From Opeltia flavorubescens (Eukaryota; Ascomycota; Lecanoromycetes; Teloschistales; Teloschistaceae), in the NCBI GenBank assembly GCA_000442125.1, contig KE546976.1, forward strand, positions 1,364,001 through 1,428,000: a stretch of 64,000 bases of DNA. The letters run 5' to 3'. Positions 1-12,846 of the stretch are shown piece after piece. Below the pieces are notes generated by a model. The model saw only the letters and a list, made by a program, of their open reading frames with translations. It was not told the origin of the DNA and searched no databases. The position numbers and the translations under genes were made by a program. Numbering within the stretch: the first letter of the stretch is position 1; each line of letters opens with the position of its first letter.

Positions 1-2552
1 GATCGACTTTGAGAGACTGTGGTACAAGAATTGGCGAAATTGAAAATCCAAAAGGGGAATACCATATCTAAATTAAGCCACCAACAAAGGAACTGAAAGA
101 AAGATACCAGGCGATTGCGAAGACGTGCATTATCTCATGTCAAGCTCTGAAAGGTTCCCATGGTTGAGACGCCGGCATGAGCAGAGCCATGACGATGAAA
201 CGCAGTTGGCAATCCAATAGCAAGACTCGTCAAAAGCTGGCAAGGCGATTGAGGCCGAGGTGAGATTTATTTTCACAGCACGCGACCTCAGGGGCATGTT
301 ATTCGTCGGGAAAGGTATGCGTCCAGGCTCGTGCGATGCTTTTGCTGCCAGATACGCGATGCACGTCCAGAGAACCATCTGCCCGATGAACTGGGATCGG
401 GTCACTTGATGCAAGCGATAACCTTACGCACGAGAGAAGGCTGGAATCTTTTCGAAACATCAGTCTCTTCCAACTAAGCATATGATGATGCCTTGTCTGA
501 CGAAAATGTCGTTCTTCATTAGATCAAACTTGGTGGCTTGTGGCTGGAGGACCGTTACAGGTTGTTTGCGGATTGTAGAACATGGATCCGGACCTATGAG
601 ATGTGAAGGAGGTCCAGATTCTGGAGGGACGGAGAGACCCGTACCGAAACGGGTGAGATGACCATACCAAATATCGATAGGCGTTGTCGTCAGATGCTCG
701 ATTGGGCGACACACTCAAAGCCGCATGTCACAAATGTGGTATAGCGTTGAGTTTGTCTGACTGCCGACGATATGCACGTCACGTTCAGCGGACGAAAGCC
801 ACCAAGGCAAAGTTGAAAGAATTGGCTTCTTTACCCGAACCCAAGATATGTAGGAAGGACATTTATGAACGTGTTCGTGGCTGTGAATTCGTACATGCAA
901 ACCAATGAAAATCCATTACATAAATGGAGTGCATTAATTGGGCTGCAGGTAGGAAAGTCAAAATGTAAGATGCTTTCAGATGCGCACGAGGATAATGCGA
1001 TCTTTGGGTCTTTGAAGCGTGGGGTATTAAGTTCGTGATGCAGGAAGAGAAGCATGCGAGAAAATGGAGCATATACATAACCGTGTCGTACGTAAGAATT
1101 GAAGCTATAGATGTTCGTATGACGTTTGATGGTGTCCAACAGCTGCCGGTACTTAGACAACGGCGAGAACGGTTCTTGGCAACACCTCCAGAGAATAAGG
1201 ATGGACCGGTTATTGTTGTAATAAATTGTGATAAACAACAGCTGAAATTCCTTCGCTCGTCATATACGGCTCACCGCATGATCGAATAACAGGACTCGAG
1301 TCCTTCTGTACGTAGCCGTGATCAAAAGGAAGCTGTGCCTGGCGGAGGATTGACGCGCATATGCAGTCCAAAGGGGTCGAGTACACTCTTGCCGACTCTT
1401 CGTAGGCCAACAAGTCTTTGAAAGTCGTTGAAGTCAATAGATCAATGTGTAGCATGAACACCTCCAACCATTTCATCAACCACTGTTTGAAAAATGATTT
1501 AGACTTTGAAAATGATGAGAGGCTTATCGATTGCGAGGTGGTTCCTGCATTTGTTGATTAGCCAATCTGGGTCAGTCGCCTAAGTGTTGGCTGGGCCCGG
1601 ATTGTCGGGGCATCCTTCCCTGCAAACCTCAAAGTCTAAAATCTCGACGGCTCCGAATGAGAACCTAGACTTGACGCCGTCAATACCAACCTGACCATCG
1701 CGACAAGGATACTGTCACGTTGCGGGTCACGGAAGCTCTAGTACTTGCTCCCCTACGCCTTCTCGACCAACCACCAGTCCGCCTTCTCAGCCCACCGCCA
1801 AAACAACCTGGCCCTTGTATCCCTGCGAAAACATGGCCAAAGTTGATCGTCCTCGCCTTCCCTGGCCCGGATGCAGAAGATACCTCGACCAGTGTCCCGA
1901 AAGAAGCAATACATCTTGCAGCCTGCATCTGGGCTGCAGCTGTCCCGATCCCGATAGTGATGCGATACGAACCTACTGCAGTAGCCACAACTTCCTCTGT
2001 TCAATTGTCGTACAGCCTGCTTTATATTCATTGCAACAATTATCGACGAAAAGAGCAAGACAAAGCAACCGACTGGATTTCGGAGAAGGAACAAAAAGCC
2101 TATCATACCCCCCCGAGAAGATCATCGACTTTCCTCCAACTTCCCCGATGCGGAGCCGTCACTCGCTTCCATCCCTCATTCCACCGTTGTTGGCTCTCTC
2201 CGATTTTTGAATCCAGCCGCTGTGGGTCCCGCCATCCTTCGCCTGCAAACTGTATCCTTTGTGAAAGGGAGCAGATAAAGTCAAGCACGTTTTCCGGCGG
2301 ATATCCTAGCCCCTGATTCCATCATCAATCACGATTTCATTGCAATAAGAGTCTGGTCTGTGCCACTGTCTTTTTATCCCAAGGAATCAGAAATTTCTAC
2401 AAACACGGCAACCTTAGCGGCGGACCCGTCACGGGTAGCATCCCTCCATCACAACCCAAAACACCCGTCGCCCGTGCCGCACCACTTGTTGCCCAGAACA
2501 ATTTGGTTCAGGATTAAGGAACCGTTGCAAATACCGTGACCGACTATTCAGG
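1..2552. other. Region with no supported gene; distal promoter/leader of the CRIB gene
   Basis: I see no open frame here with coding character or a family I recognise. The longer frames (for example 1720-2316 on the plus strand, which begins with TTG) give low-complexity Pro/Ser-rich or compositionally random translations. The last several hundred bases are pyrimidine-rich and probably belong to the promoter and leader of the CRIB-domain gene that starts at 2977. No repeat or transposon remains could be recognised. Confidence 0.5.
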
Positions 2553-2712
2553 GTGAGTAAGGGATTGACTCCGCATTTTAAAATTCCTTTACCTTTGAAA
2601 GATGCCTCGAGATATTCTCTTTGACTATGAAACAACTTATCAATGTTTCCCCTCTTTCAAAGCCTTACCATGGTATCATTTATCATTGACTAACGGCACA
2701 ATTTCTTTTTAG
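2553..2712 (+). other. Probable 5'-leader intron of the CRIB gene
   Basis: A consensus donor GTGAGT at 2553, a branch-site-like TGACTAAC ending near 2694 and a T-rich acceptor TTTTTAG ending at 2712 together look like a 160-base intron in the untranslated leader. It lies 264 bases upstream of the chosen ATG at 2977. It is longer than the coding introns of this window, as is common for leader introns in fungi. RNA evidence is lacking. Confidence 0.5.
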
Positions 2713-2976
2713 TGCTGTTGATCCAAATTTACCATTGGTCGAGCCAACCGTTCGTTCGGTTCAACGCCTCTTTTTTTCGACAAGCACGAGAAACCGCGCG
2801 AACCTAGTCCACCGGAATTCCTCTTCGAATTCCTTTCTCAAGCTCGGATCCTCGTACCGGTTGCTTAGTGTTTGAGCGTTGCCATTACGTTGGTCAGCCT
2901 TTGGCCGGTACATCTTTCTTTCGAACACCTTCGTTATCGCTTTGTTGTGCTATCAATTGGAAGGCAAGCCGCTACC

Positions 2977-5387
2977 ATGACGATGTCCTCGAGGACTTCC
3001 ACTCTTTATACTTCGACACAACACGCCGACTCAACCTGGAATCTTGTGGATGTCCCCAGACTTATCCCAAAAGAATACCCCACAAACAGGCATCGACGTG
3101 GACGAACCGAGGGGCTGACACGACGGTCCATATTCAAACTACGATCAAGAAGTCATACACTCTCCAATGCATCAATGAACCACGCAATTTCACCATCGAC
3201 CTCAATCGAATCACAAGATTGGCATGTTCCAGATATGGAATCGTCGCGTCCACAATCAAGCTGGTCGGACTCTGACCAATCCGACGGTGAAACAAAGAGC
3301 TGGGTGGTGAAAGGGTCGAAGATATTGAAGAAACAAAACAGCAAATTCAACCTCAGTTCGTCCAGACGAAGTTCTTGGTTTGACGAGTCAGAGGAAGTTG
3401 GATATTTCAGACCCCATCATCGAGGTAACGATAGACCAACAAATAGTGGTTAGTACATACACATACGGCCGTTGATCCAATCTAACGCATCTCAGGACGA
3501 CCAATGATATCTACACCTTTCAACTTCCGACATATGACACACACACAAGCACACCAATTCGCCAACCTCCACAACGCGAGTCAACAGCAATTGATGACAG
3601 AGTTCTCCACTATACGTGCATCCCAGGCTCCTCAATACGAGTTGCAAGGCATCAGGACCGAAGACCTCAGATCCCCTACTTCAGGCTCTTCATCTCCTCG
3701 CCACCAGAATCCAGTCACACCTCCAGCTATAAGCCCAATCAAAGCTAACACTCCACGGTCCAGGAACGGCTTGTCAATCAATGCCCCCGAAACCCTTTTT
3801 CGATCTCGGTCCATTGACAACTTCTCCCAACCAAGTCCTAAAGCATATAGAACTCCCCGCTCACCCATCACTCCACCAGCAACTGCTTCATCTCGCTACG
3901 CTGCTACAACCGTACCCGATTTCTTTTCTGATATCCATCACGCTACTCCAGACGAGCGGGAGATCTTATCCCAGTGCAATACATCAGAAGTCTCGAATCA
4001 GGTGCAATCTCCATCAGAAGCTGTCACAGACCATGTACTTTACGACGAAAACGTCCCTCACGCAATTACCACATCCGAAGACATAGCACTGACGTTGAAA
4101 CCTTCTATGACCCGAAGGAGCGCTTTAGCATTGGCGGACGTACCTGAAGAAGACGAACTTCGCTCCATCAAACGCATATCTAATCAGAGCCTTCTGCCGA
4201 TGAACGCTGAGCCGGCCCTTCCGACACCTCCTTACCTCTATGATTCCACCTCGTCATCGCACGCGTCGAGATTGTCAACCGTGATGCCAACCACCAGTCC
4301 CGACTGTAGCGAATCTATTGATGACTCGACCATCGTTGACGCTCGAAGCGAGCAGCCGTGTGTTTCACCGAAACCTAATGGCATTGATGCTTGCTGGGAG
4401 GATGATATCGACTATTGTTATCAACTTGAAGCCGAGGCGAATTGTGATTTTGACTGGGACCGACTTTCGATGGATCGAATACTCAATATGGATAAACCAG
4501 TCCAAGATCATTCCGAGACGAAGACAAACCAGAAGCACGACGCAGATCCCTGCCCTGCACCCGCAAATTCTACGCGAAGTTCCGTTGACCATCATCTTCC
4601 GCGTCTTCAGACCTCTCTTCCTGAATTGGACTTCTCCGCCGCAAGCTCGGCCAAGTCATCAATGGCCAGTCTTCGCGGACCAATAACCCCCTTGCAGCAA
4701 ATACCATCACCAAGAAAAACCAACCCCACGTTGCAGATATCGAAGAGTACCGATACACTCAATCTTGAATCCTCATTCTTAAGTGAATGTGACTCTCCCT
4801 GGATTCGAGAGGATTCTCACAAGACACCCTCCTGGGATCATGCGAGCCAGTACAACTACCCTTTCAATAACCTCAATCTTTCCGGAAACAGTAAACCGAC
4901 GTCTCGACGAAGCAGTCGACCGCTCCTGAGTACCCATCAATCATCCGATAGCATCCTGCATTCCAATAACGCGTCTGCTGGACATACACGTCGCAATACC
5001 AATTCCAGCAATGGCTTCCCGGAACTCATCTGCAGCAAAAATTATCGCCAGCATGCTAATATGGTTGCCGAACAAATTGCTGATAGGATCGCCGCCCTTG
5101 CCGTGAAGGATCAGCCTGCCACCGACGTCGTATCCTATGACATGTCTCATACAATTGCCTCAAGACATCAACCTAATCTTAAATCGAACGCGCAGGAAGA
5201 TTACAGCTCACCCCCAGCGCTACCGTCGAAAAATCCAGATCCAGCCATGTCAGTAGCATCATTCGCCGACAGACTGCGGTCGAATAGTGTTACCAGCAGT
5301 GCATCCGGATCCTCGAGCTTGCGTACGAGCAGAATCTCGTATAGCCTCTTTCCAGCACCTCCATCAACTAAAGTCCCGGCACGCTAA
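2977..5387 (+). CDS. CRIB (p21-Rho-binding) domain protein, likely Cdc42/Rac effector
   Basis: Two exons, 2977-3448 and 3496-5387, joined across a 47-base intron (GTTAGT...CTCAG), give 787 residues in one frame. The joined sequence at residues 162-173 reads ISTPFNFRHMTH, a CRIB core (I-S-x-P-x-x-F-x-H-x-x-H), the motif that binds GTP-loaded Cdc42 or Rac. The rest is Ser/Thr/Pro-rich and probably disordered, with many SP and TP sites. There is no kinase domain, so it resembles fungal CRIB scaffolds (Gic-like in function) rather than PAK. The start at 2977 sits in a good context (ACCATGACG); the open frame extends upstream only to a TTG at 2872. A second CRIB protein, Cla4, lies 5 kb downstream. 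Domain call sure; cellular role inferred. Confidence 0.9.
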
Positions 5388-5846
5388 GTGCGCATGTATC
5401 AACATTTGACTATGATTACAATGAATTCATACGTCCGCTTCTGCTTCATTGAAATATAGAAGAAGCTTTACGAGCAATGATCACGATCTGTATTGGCATA
5501 AAAGTCTGTTATTACCTTCAGAAGCATAGTTATGTTTATCCTGTATGTATGTCTGGCCCGAGCGGCATCTGATTTTACACCTTCTGCGAACAAGCTCTTC
5601 AAATCATGTATCATCGGTATTGTACAGTACAAAGAAACATGTATTTACACGAATTGAATCTGCAATATATACTGGCATTAATATGGATGTTTGATGATTG
5701 TGAGCTTGCGTATATGTTCCGACCTGAACCCATTGTCATTCGGGCTCGACAAGTGATTGAACGACCTTATGAACCGGAAATGGCTAAAGAGTGTTGGCCA
5801 AGCATGTAGATTTTGATTAAATTTACACGCCGGATAGTTGACGTCA
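5388..5846. other. Intergenic: 3' end of the CRIB gene and promoter of the NAD kinase gene
   Basis: Two plus-strand genes flank this 459-base stretch. It is AT-rich and holds no supported coding frame; the frame at 5606-5809 has no recognisable product. I see no repeat. Confidence 0.6.
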
Positions 5847-7261
5847 ATGAACGCTTTTCGATCGCAACATGTTTTTGTCCGTAGCTACCGGCTATTCTCC
5901 ACTTCTATCAAGAGAAGTACTATACTAAATCTTCGAGAGCTTCCTACTGGGAAGCAGCCGAAATATCTTGGTAACCCAACCAAGTCCCGCGACATGTTTG
6001 CAGGTCTAACGCGGAGTGGCAGAAACTCCGCAAAATGATCTACTATGTCTCCGATGGCCTCTGCCACCGCAGAACATACTGTTGGTGCAAAAGCGCAATG
6101 CACCTGTTGCCACTGAAGCCTTGAAAGGATTCGCCCAGTTTGTACCTCATTCATCTGCCTTGGAGTATTCCTGCTGAACCGCTTCTCAGACACATCCATG
6201 AAACATACCCAAATATCAATATTCTCCTCGAACCGGACACTGCCAGCCAAGTACATGACTCACTCGACTTTCCCGTCTACGTGTTTTCAGACGCTCGGTA
6301 CACCCAGACCGACTCGATCGCCATTACGAAAAAGATTGATCTGACGGCCACTTTCGGAGGTGATGGAACAATACTACGTGCATCGTCGTTATTCTCGAGC
6401 GCACATGATGTGCCACCTATACTATCTTTCAGTATGGGCACGCTCGGCTTCTTAGGGGAGTGGAAATTTGCGGAATTCAAGAGGGCATTCCGGGAGGTTT
6501 ATATGTCTGGTGCAGGCGCCGGTGATCGAGCTCAGGTTCTAGAGACTGTATCTTCGGATACAAGATATGAAGAAGCGCAAAGTGGCATGGCATCTACGGA
6601 GAACGGACCTACAGGCTGGTCTTCAATTCGAGGCAAGAGTTTGGGCAAAACAAGAGGAGCACGAGTTCTCCTACGACATAGACTGAAAGTCGCTATAAAG
6701 CCGGCGTATCACCTCCCTATGAAGAACCCGGACCCGGCTACAATTCATGCCATGAACGAGATCATCATCCATCGGGGTGCTACTCCCCATCTTGCTCATA
6801 TCGCTATCTACATCGGTGGTCGATTCCTGACAGAAGCTGTCGCCGACGGCATGATCATCTCAACGCCAACAGGCAGCACGGCATACAATTTATCCAGCGG
6901 TGGCAGCATCATTCATCCCCTTGTCGATTCTCTATGCTTGACACCGATTTGCCCCCGTAGTCTGAGCTTCAGACCTCTTGTGCTGCCAGCGAGTGCACCG
7001 GTCACACTCCGCTTAAGCGAGGAGAATAATCGAGGAAGGGAAGTGGACGTTTCGATCGATGGTGTTAGGCAGGTGAACGGGTTGTGTGTAGGGGGTGAGA
7101 TCAGGGTTGTGGGCGAAGAGATTCAGAGGGGAAAGGATGGGTGGAGGGGAGGGGTGCCGTGCATTATGAGAGGCGGAGGAAAGGAAGGGGATGATGATGG
7201 ATGGGTGGGGGGTTTGAATGGGTTGTTGAAGTTTAACTATCCCTTTGGCGAAGAAGGTTAG
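5847..7261 (+). CDS. pos5: NAD(H) kinase, mitochondrial Pos5 type
   Basis: Three exons (5847-5970, 6023-6137, 6190-7261) with two 52-base introns give 436 residues. The kinase phosphorylates NAD(H) to NADP(H). The N-terminus (MNAFRSQHVFVRSYRLFSTS) is Arg/Ser-rich without acidic residues, like a mitochondrial presequence. Exon 2 supplies the conserved stretch PPQNILLVQKR and splices to HIHETYPNINILLEPD. Exon 3 carries the GGDGT nucleotide-binding motif near residue 135, GTLGFLG, and the TPTGSTAY(N)LS motif near residue 306. The TTG at 5838 seen in the open frame is not the start; the first ATG is 5847. The last 60 codons are Gly-rich and G-biased (see findings). Family certain, mitochondrial site inferred. 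Confidence 0.94.
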
Positions 7262-7671
7262 CTATGGCAATGATATTACTTTTACATACAGCTCCTCCGC
7301 TCTGTGGTGCTCATCATACTTGGTGTCTTGAGCCCTTATCCCCTTGCATTAGCGGTGGTCCGCGCTCAGCCCTACTGCAGCAGTTCTTGATGTCAGCGCC
7401 AGCGTTGAAGATGCTTCTTCTCCGCAGCTTCTTGAGCTCCAATGCCGCCAATATCCAGACAAGACCGACCTCGGCAACATCAATACGATGAACTATCATC
7501 GGACTGGCTTTCAATGACACCGGTCCAGGTAGATGCCCTTTGTACCTTAAAACAACCCGCGTGACCTAGGCTCCAGCATTCATACTCATACCCTCCTTCA
7601 CCCTAGTATCCTCTCGTTAATTTCTACTGTCAACATATGTACTACATCCATCCACACGGATCAAGTCCAGA
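7262..7671. other. Intergenic: promoter of the acyltransferase gene
   Basis: A 410-base spacer between two plus-strand genes. It is C/T-rich just before the ATG at 7672, as is usual for fungal leaders. I see no gene or repeat. Confidence 0.6.
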
Positions 7672-9051
7672 ATGTCAAACCGCAAGCCTATCGAAAACGC
7701 CAACGACTCACAGATAATCCCCGAACCTATTCCTGATCTCGGCGCCGGAAGCTCTGGCCGAGCAGCAGAGCCACATCCTGCGGGAAGAGTAAAGCATGGA
7801 CTGATCGTACAAGCTCTTCGTCTACTGGCCACCTTGATATGGACCCTCATCGTCCTCGGCACAATCAATGCGACGCAATGGCTCGGCTCCGCCCTCTACT
7901 TCATCAACAGAGATCACTTCTACACGTACATGGCCCTTACCAAACAATCTTTCGGCCTCTTCATCATCACTCTTACACAATGGTTCTCACCTACAGTCAT
8001 TCGAATCAGCGGTGACGCTTCGGTACGGGGGCAGCTGCTCGAGACAAAAGATGGTAGAATCGAAACCCGCTTCCCGGAAAGACTGGTCATGATAGCGAAC
8101 CATCAGCTCTATAGCGATTGGTTGTACCTCTGGTGGATCGCATATACATCCCGTATGCACGGTCACGTCTTCATCATCCTTAAAGAATCCCTCAAATACT
8201 TCCCCGTCATCGGACCTGGTATGATGTTCTATGGCTTCGTGTTCATGGCAAGGAACTGGTTGAAGGATCGACCTCGATTGCAACATCGACTACGGAAGTT
8301 GGCTCGGTCGCGACATGGTGGACCGATGAGCGGGAAGAGAGGGCAGGCATCGTTGGATCCAATGTGGTTGATGGTATACCCTGAAGGCACGAATCTGAGT
8401 GGGAATACAAGAAAAGGGAGCGCGAGATGGGCAGAAAAGCAGGGGATCAAGGACTTTGAGCATGTGTTGTTACCTAGGAGTACGGGTTTGCTGTATTGCT
8501 TGCAGGAGTTGAAGGGAACGGTGGATTGGGTTTATGACTGCACAGTTGCGTACGAGGGAATTCCGTAAGTTCAGTCATGACTTTTGATACCGTTTACATG
8601 TCTAAACTGGCTCGTTCACAGTCGAGGCGCTTATGGCCAAGATATCTTCACCCTACGCTCAACCTATTTTCAAGGTCGTCCGCCAAAGTCGGTCAACATG
8701 TACTGGCGAAGATTCCCTGTCTCCTCAATCCCTCTCCCAAAGTCATCGGAACCGTCCTCAGAAGAATCCGAGATTTTCGGAAATTGGCTACTTGCCCGTT
8801 GGAAGGAGAAAGAGGTCCTACTGGAGCAATATGCCAGGAATGGTCGATTCCCAGCCGATGATGGTATTGACAGTGACAGCAAATCTGGAGAGGGCATGAT
8901 CAAGGGGGCTGGGTTTATCGAGACGGAGGTCAAACTGGCCTACTTGTATGAAATACTCAACATCTTCTCGGTCCTTGGAGCTTTCGTCGCTGTGGCAACT
9001 GTCTTGATGAAGGCGTGGAATCTGTTAAGTTCAATGATCATGGGACGATAG
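7672..9051 (+). CDS. Membrane acyltransferase of the LPA/lysophosphatidylinositol type (PSI1/CST26-like)
   Basis: Exons 7672-8564 and 8622-9051 flank a 57-base intron (GTAAGT...CACAG) and give 440 residues. The PlsC-type motifs are present: NHQLYSDW at residues 143-150 (family H-x4-D; here NHQ-x4-DW) and YPEGTN at 236-241. Hydrophobic segments near residues 46-66 and 93-112, plus one near the C-terminus (about 408-428), suggest an ER membrane protein. The NHQ...DW form and the length fit the LCLAT1/AGPAT8 and yeast Psi1/Cst26 group, which place stearoyl chains on phosphatidylinositol. Exact substrate is inference. Confidence 0.9.
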
Positions 9052-10112
9052 ACTCCGGTTAAGGGATGGGAACAAAGCTACGAGTTCAGGGAGCAGCTCG
9101 AGCGGCGCAGGTACTGCAGGCTGTGGTGGGTCATCGAAAGATCGATACCCAGGTTTTCTNCCCTTCAAGCCGCAGCAGAAACTCACCAACAGGACGAGGT
9201 TCAACTCATTTTACGACGATCAAGAGTTACGATATATCATGCATCATGTACAGGCAAGGGGTAGGGAAGACATGACATGTACTTTCAGCATGTAGGAATA
9301 ACAAAGTTGCTCACAACTACGACGTAAGGATGGCAAGCTGATCATATGAACCAAGTCAAAGCCTCACAAGGTTGTAAGAGGGATCAGTCATGATTTCACT
9401 GCTGCAAGCCTTACAAGGCTGAACAAAGGCGTTTTACCTCATCAAGCAATAGTAACCCCACCTAACCCAAGTCAAGAAAAAGATCAACCTCACCTCGAAC
9501 TTCACTGGATCCCGCGGATCCTTCATTGATCTGTACATTTGCGATAAACATCCGATGATTAGATCGGTGTCATACCTTCTCCATTGTTGAACTTTCCACA
9601 CATTGACAGCACCGATAACGTCTACGGAGCAGTACGACTAGCTGCGGGGAAAGTCAGTGCCCCGCGCCTGTCTGACGCAAAGCCGGAACCTTGTGGAGTG
9701 CCGCCGAAACAGCCCCTATGCAACTTCGCGTTTCGTCCTTGTGAAATTGACTCGGGCCTGCAGATCTTAGTAAAGAAGCATAGTCCGACCACTTCTCACT
9801 TTGCTTCAAAGACTCTACACTGAAGACTGGTCGCATTCATTGCTGTGAAGAGATTACAAGGCCAGGTTGCTCCTTTGCTCCTGCGCTAGTCTTCCAAAGT
9901 GTTTGGAAAAGTGACGATAGGATATGGCACAGTCACAGAAGTAGGTCAATTTCCCTATTGATGAGTCTATCGATGCGAGTCATAACTCGTATGATCTTGA
10001 GAGGACCATATCGTCCAGAGTGTAGAGGAATTATAATGTTCCAACCCAATACCATGGGAATAATCAGCTAATTCAATTATTTGAATACAGCATTTATGCC
10101 CCAGGGCAATTC
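9052..10112. other. Intergenic: promoter region of cla4
   Basis: About 1.06 kb between two plus-strand genes, with one ambiguous base near 9160. No open frame has coding character. It includes scattered near-repeats of CAAGGTTGTA/CAAGGCTGAA around 9367-9425 that are too weak to call. It probably holds the promoter and leader of the PAK kinase gene. Confidence 0.5.
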
Positions 10113-12846
10113 ATGAACCCTGGACCAGCCCCTCGCCCACCTACTGACCGCCCACGTCTAAATCTCATGCCATCAACCCATAATATCCCGGGAAATAGTT
10201 CACAAATCAGCCTGAATTCGCCCTCACTCCGTTCCAATACATCCACAAGCCTAGGCGATTATACCCCTTCTCTATCTCGCGCAACAAGTAACAATGATGA
10301 CTTTGGTGGAGCGGCAAGTGTCAAGGAAGGCCCGGCACGAGTCAAAGATGGAATGTTATGGAAGAGCAGATGGCTTAACTTGCGCGCTTATCAATTGGAT
10401 TTCCAGAAGAATCAAGACGGAAAGGCTGCCTTGACTATACAGTTGAAAGATGTTACTGGTGTCTCACGTTGCGAGAATATCCCAATGAGTCTCGAAATTG
10501 TCCGCTTAGCCAATCCAGGAACATCCTCAGCCATGTCCCCCAATAGTCGCGATATGCCGCAAAAGAGTCTATATTGTCAATTCAAGAGTGACGATGACCT
10601 ATACGACTGGATGGATGCCATCTACAATCGTTGCCCAGGGATGGGTGGAGTGAGTAATCCAACCAACTTTTCACATCGTGTCCATGTCGGATTCGACCCG
10701 GTCAATGGCAATTTCGTGGGCCTACCTCAAGAATGGGCAAGACTTCTTACAACATCCGCCATCACCAAAGATGATTATGCCAAACATCCACAAGCCGTCA
10801 TTGAAGTCCTCGACTTTTACTCCAAAGTCACTGAACGAAATCAACATCCTCAGGATTATCCCAGTCTTATGCCAACTCCTCCAGTCAGCACTAAATACGA
10901 TATGCAGCTCGGTCACGGAGGTGCAGGCACTGCAATTGCTCCTCCAAGACCGTCCCCACCTGTCCAGAAGCAAAATAACCAGCAACCATTCCGCTTCCAA
11001 CAAAATAGCTCTCCACCTTCGAGGAACGTCACACCTGTTGGTCAAAGAACGGAGCCTGCAAATCAAAAGATGACAATGGACACTGAGATGCGTCGTGCAA
11101 TGGAGGAGGAAGCGAGGAAGGTGAAAGAAGCAAAGGAGAAGCGTGAACGTGAACGCATTCAGGCAGAGGAAGAGCGTAAACAGCAGGAAGATATTGCCAT
11201 TCCCAAAACTCGAACCCCAATGGCGAAACAAGAGCTAGGCGGCTACGGTGATGTAGATTCATCCAACCGATATAACCCAACCCGAAATGCTCCTCCTGCA
11301 CCTGGCGTGGATCGTTCTCGTCAACAGCCGCAGGGATCGCTTCGTCAACCTTCCGCTCATCGTCCAGCACCACAAGCGCCTACAAATCTCAATGGTAACA
11401 TTCGCGAGCCCCGCGCTCCGTTCGCCCAAAAACTTCCCGGATCTCGCGATCAATCTCCCTCAGCTGCTCAGCCAACCTTACGTTCTCCCCCTCGCCCCGA
11501 GCAACAACAGCGACAGCCGTCCCCTTCTACACGTCATCAACCAAATGGTGCTCAGACTCAGCGAACACAATCACCACATGCACGCGGACCACAGACGAAC
11601 GGCGCAGCTCGGGTTCAAGCTCCAACTCGTCCTCCACAACAAGCTCCTGGCATTGTCCCATTGGAAATTCGTACTAAGGAACCAACTGGAGCTCCAGCAT
11701 CCAAGGATGAAGCTCAAAAAGCGGCTGAGAAGGCTCTTACACACAAACAGCCTGCAAACAACGTACGTCGTGAAAAAGAAGCTCGAATGTCTACAATGAG
11801 CGAGGCTCAAGTCATGGAGAAATTGAAACAAGTTGTTTCGAAAGAAGATCCACAAATATCTTATGCCAAGCAAAAGAAGATTGGTCAAGGCGCTTCTGGA
11901 TCAGTGTATGTCGCGAGGATCAACCCCGAAGCTACATCACCAGTCGCACGACGAATCTACAAGCAGCATGGTTCCAAATCATTGGTGGCGATCAAGCAGA
12001 TGGATTTGAGGAATCAGCCACGGAAGGAGTTGATTGTCAATGAAATCATTGTAATGAAGGAGAGTTCACATCCGAATATTGTCAATTTTCTGGATTCATT
12101 CTTGCAGGAAGGGAACAATGAGTTATGGGTGGTGATGGAATATATGGAAGGAGGTGCTTTGACCGATGTGATTGACAACAATAAGCAGATTACAGAGGCT
12201 CAAATATCGACAATCTGTAATGAGGTATGTCATGCACATCACCTAAAGGAATCAAGCTTACCATTTTTCAGACATGCAAGGGTTTAGCACATCTACATAG
12301 TGGAAACATAATCCATCGTGATATCAAAAGTGACAACGTTCTTTTAGATGCCCGTGGAAACGTCAAAATCAGTAAGTCTTTCCCTCGTCCCAGTTCAACC
12401 ATCACTAATCCAATGATCTAGCCGACTTCGGTTTCTGCGCCAAACTCACCGAAGCCAAATCCAAACGCGCCACCATGGTCGGTACCCCCTACTGGATGGC
12501 CCCCGAAGTCGTCAAGCAACGCGAATACGGACCCAAAGTAGACATGTGGTCCCTCGGTATCATGGCCATTGAAATGATCGAATCTGAACCCCCTTACCTC
12601 AACGAGGAACCATTGAAAGCACTCTTCCTCATCACTACCAATGGGACTCCGACACTCAAAAATCCGGACAGATTGAGTAGGGAGTTGAAGGTTTTTTTGA
12701 GTCAGTGTTTGACGGTTACGGTGGAGAATCGGGCTACGGCGGAGGAGATTTTGAGGTGCGATTTTTTGAGGAAGATGGGGTGTAGTTTGGCGAGTTTGAC
12801 GGATCTTTTGAGGTTTAATCGCGGGGGTGGTGGTGGGGGGCATTGA
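10113..12846 (+). CDS. cla4: PAK-family Ser/Thr kinase Cla4 (PH + CRIB + kinase)
   Basis: Exons 10113-12224, 12272-12371 and 12422-12846 with introns of 47 and 50 bases give 878 residues. Domain order is a PH domain (about 70-175), a CRIB motif ([16 protein letters not shown], 180-195), a long Pro/Gln-rich linker with a Glu/Lys-rich helical patch (about 325-360), then a kinase domain from about residue 585 with the glycine loop [17 protein letters not shown] catalytic loop, DFG and GTPYWMAPE activation segment. The PH domain separates Cla4 from Ste20. In fungi Cla4 acts under Cdc42/Rac in septin assembly, polarity and septation. The PH start looks a few residues shorter than in relatives ([11 protein letters not shown]). 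The last ~60 codons switch to G-ending wobble bases. Very sure of family. Confidence 0.97.

Noticed and set aside
1720-2316. Long plus-strand frame as a gene
   Set aside because: It begins with TTG, its translation is low-complexity, no family is recognised, and overlapping frames on both strands are equally open.
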